DNA from: Stentor coeruleus
Lineage: Eukaryota > Ciliophora > Heterotrichea > Heterotrichida > Stentoridae
DNA: 64,000 nt
Assembly (NCBI GenBank): GCA_001970955.1
Contig: MPUH01000287.1
Coordinates: 1-64,000, forward strand
Direction: 5' to 3'
The stretch's first letter is position 1. Every line of letters starts with the position of its first letter. The notes under the pieces were generated by a model. The model had not been told where the DNA came from, made no database searches, and saw only the letters and a program-made list of their open reading frames with translations. Of this stretch, positions 61,738-64,000 are shown piece after piece. Position numbers and translations under genes: made by a program.

Positions 61738-61894
61738 TTTGAGATATAGTCTAAATGTTATTATCCCTAAATCTCTTCCTATACTCCTCTTGAATTTTCA
61801 CACAAACTTCCCGAGTCATTTTACCTAATTACATCCAATCCAAAGCAATATTCCCTATTAATCTACACCATACTTTCCTTCTCATGTTTTATAA
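61738..61894. promoter_or_regulatory. Short divergent intergenic region
   Basis: 157 bp separate two genes that point away from each other, so both promoters must lie here or in the first codons. It contains A/T-rich blocks near both ends (TTATTATCCC near 61760, TGTTTTATAAATG at 61883-61897). I see no repeated element. Inference from gene layout only. Confidence 0.35.
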
Positions 61895-63826
61895 ATGGGT
61901 CTTAAAGCAAGTAAAAACGAGTCATTTAGCTCAATAGTTGAAGGTTCGCGACAGACAAACAGTACAGCCATATTCCGTCACCCAAAGCTCCAAAATCAAT
62001 CGATTCTTCCTAAAATATGGGGTTGTTCAAATTATTTCGAACTATTTCAGTAATAATAATTTAGCTGTATTGCTGAGAAATACCAACATAAACCTTGGTT
62101 AGGTTATCGAGTTTATAATGAGTATCAATGGATTTCATTCAAAGATTCTTTAAAAAAAGTCTTACAAACAGTGACTGGAATTTGTAGTATGCGTATAGAA
62201 AACAATTCTCTTGGGTATAAAATTATGGGAATAATGGCAAACCCTAGACAAGAATGGTTTTATACTGATTTAGCATGTATGGGACTTGGGATTGCACCTG
62301 TAGGTTTGACAGAATGTGATCAAGAAATTATTTTATTAGAAAAAATACGGAGTTTGGATATGAAAAATGTTAGTGTCGATAGAAAAGGGCTTATGAAAAT
62401 ATTTTCCTTAGCTGAGATGCTTGGAGAATCTCCTATAGAAAAAGTTTTATTTTTTGATGATATTACCCCTGATGAAATTAGTAGGGCACACAATTTTAAT
62501 ATACAGATTTTTAGATTTAAAGACTTTAGTGTGTTACCACTAAGTAGCAATTTAATTGAAATCAATCCTAAAAATATCTGCCTTTTTGCATTTACTACTG
62601 GAGTTACTGGGCCTTTTAAAGCTGTAAAAATTACTCATGAACAGTATATGAGCAGTTTTACATCGATAATTTTCGAAAACCCACCTGTTAGTAATGATGA
62701 TGTTTATGCCTTATACACGAATTTATCTTTGTATGGAGAGAGGATTTTAAATTATATGTTGACAATATATGGAGTGAGGATTGGTTTTTCTAAAGATTTG
62801 AAAGAGGATTTAATGGTAATGAAGCCAACTTTGATGCTGGTGATACCAAGGGTGTTGGACTTTTTAACTGATGGGATAAAGTTTGAGATATCAAAACGCA
62901 CTGGTCTAGCTGAGTCGTTGTTTAAAAAATGCTATCAGAATTCTTTGATGAAAATGGAGAAAGGGAAACCATATAAAAAAGGATTTTGGAATAATATAGC
63001 TTTTAGAGAAATCAGAGAGAGTTTTGGAGGAAAGTTAAGATATTTATTAACAGGGTCTTTACCATCAAATATAGATACTATGAAATTTATCAGTATCTGT
63101 CTTGGTTGTGGTATTTATGAAGCATATGGTTTAATTGAAGCTGGTTATAGTAACATATATTCCCTAAGTACTTTTTCTGGATGTTTAGGTGGACCAGCCC
63201 CAGGATGGGAAGCTAAACTTGTATTTACTCCTGATATTTTACTTGAAGATATATCAAAAGATATGTATGGAGAATTATGGCTTAGACATGAAATCCCATC
63301 ATCATCATATATAACGCAAAGTACTTCAGATAATGATAATTGGATTCATACAGGGGATTTGTTTATGCTGACAAATGAAAGGTTTGGATTTTGTTTTATT
63401 GAAAGGATTCAGTATGTTATGCATACAAAATGTGGCTTTGCTGTTTGTCCACAAAAATTAGAGAATATTTATAGGCAAAATCCTTATGTCGCACAAATGA
63501 TAGTATATACAGATAAAAGGATTAATGGACTTGTATGTATTATTGTTGTTGATGAAAGGACTTTACATAAAAAATGCACATCTATGGTGAAAATAGAGGA
63601 AATACGTAATAATCATATTATAAAACAAAATATTATTGATGGGTTTAATGAATTAGCGAGGGATAAAAGACTTAAGATTTATGAATATGTTCTTGATTTA
63701 TATATTGAAATTGATCCCTGGACTACTTCAGAGTTAATTTCTGAATGTTTGAAAATTAAACGCTATGCCTTGCTTGATAAATATAATGATTGTCTTCAGG
63801 ATATGATATCAAGATTAAATAAATAA
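61895..63826 (+). CDS. Long-chain acyl-CoA synthetase homologue with a myristoylation signal and degenerate motifs
   Basis: One 15-nt intron (62050-62064, GTAATAATAATTTAG) joins two exons into 638 residues; the ATG at 61895 follows TTTTATAA. The start MGLKASK fits the myristoylation consensus (Gly2, Ser6). The order of elements matches long-chain acyl-CoA synthetases: an N-terminal WLGYRVYNEYQWISFKD, the phosphate-loop region FTTGVTGPFKAVKITH (about 228-243), AYGLIEAG, and WIHTGDLFM. But the ATP-binding loop departs from TSGTTG.PKG, the region after the HTGD motif lacks the usual DR.KD, and the C-terminal catalytic Lys region (SECLKIKRYALL) is only partly kept. So it may be inactive or specialised. 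Active enzymes join fatty acids to CoA at membranes. Confidence 0.85.
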
Positions 63827-64000
63827 TTTTATAATGAATATGCGAAATAAGGACTTGGGTTGAGGTTGCTTTGGGATTTTTTTGGGGGTTTTATATGATA
63901 ATTTAGTTTGGATGGATTTGTGATCATATTTGTCTTAGCATTTGATATTTTTTTATCTTTATTACAGAAACAGGAATAATTTCAAATATCCCCAAACTTT

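Noticed and set aside
1-64000. Alternative genetic code for the organism
   Set aside because: More than 25 intact genes contain no in-frame TAA, TAG or TGA outside 15-nt introns, and all three serve as terminal stops.

Overview
The window looks like macronuclear DNA of a heterotrich ciliate close to Stentor. It is very AT-rich. Fourteen canonical introns can be read, and every one is exactly 15 nt, starts with GTA and has an A at position 10. TAA, TAG and TGA all end intact genes (TGA for example at 17278 and 33436), so the standard code applies, as in Stentor and unlike Blepharisma or Condylostoma. Start codons mostly follow TATAAT- or ATAATA-like sequence a few bases upstream. I read 27 protein genes (26 well supported plus one doubtful small ORF), one further small ORF with a myristoylation signal, and two decayed genes. 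I saw no rRNA, tRNA, CRISPR array or complete mobile element.

Layout. 1-8464: the end of a coiled-coil gene, then five minus-strand genes: a five-exon TBC-TLDc protein, a cyclic-nucleotide-type K+ channel, the TFIIA small subunit, an Atg10-like E2 and a B-type cyclin. 9602-13984: an alpha/beta hydrolase, a one-pass membrane protein 32 nt behind it, a decayed gene, and a ketoacid CoA-transferase that lacks its catalytic Glu. 15506-21375: a B-box/kelch protein and two tandem cysteine-rich paralogues of six modules each. 21917-29968: a 51-residue myristoylation-type ORF, a PH-TTC39 protein, an unknown gene, a coiled-coil/LRR/ankyrin protein and a TPR protein. 30393-35778: two tandem RING-like proteins that both end in the CaaX box CIIS, then a large LRR protein. 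38107-41683: a double cNMP-binding-domain protein and a kinesin-8-like motor. 44221-50866: a C2H2 protein, a myristoylation-type protein, a RING-CH/FHA fusion and a two-exon unknown gene. 50872-60663: one six-exon gene for a 3,238-residue golgin-like coiled-coil protein. 61306-63826: a small unknown gene facing a degenerate acyl-CoA synthetase with a myristoylation signal.

Themes. Lipid-anchored membrane proteins are frequent (four N-myristoylation-type starts, two CaaX ends), as are cysteine-rich RING-like modules in tandem pairs. Regulatory and cytoskeletal genes (channel, cNMP-binding protein, kinesin, TPR, golgin) fit a large ciliated cell. Neighbours show no operon-like functional grouping; apart from tandem paralogues the order looks mixed. 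Gene spacing is uneven: some neighbours are 5-32 nt apart, yet other spacers exceed 2 kb.

Assembly cautions. Three single N positions (15444, 25927, 31114) each sit between two copies of the same 54-107 nt sequence, and a 106-bp perfect tandem copy lies at the start of the TPR gene. These look like contig overlaps that were not collapsed; one of them breaks the 30393-31443 gene.
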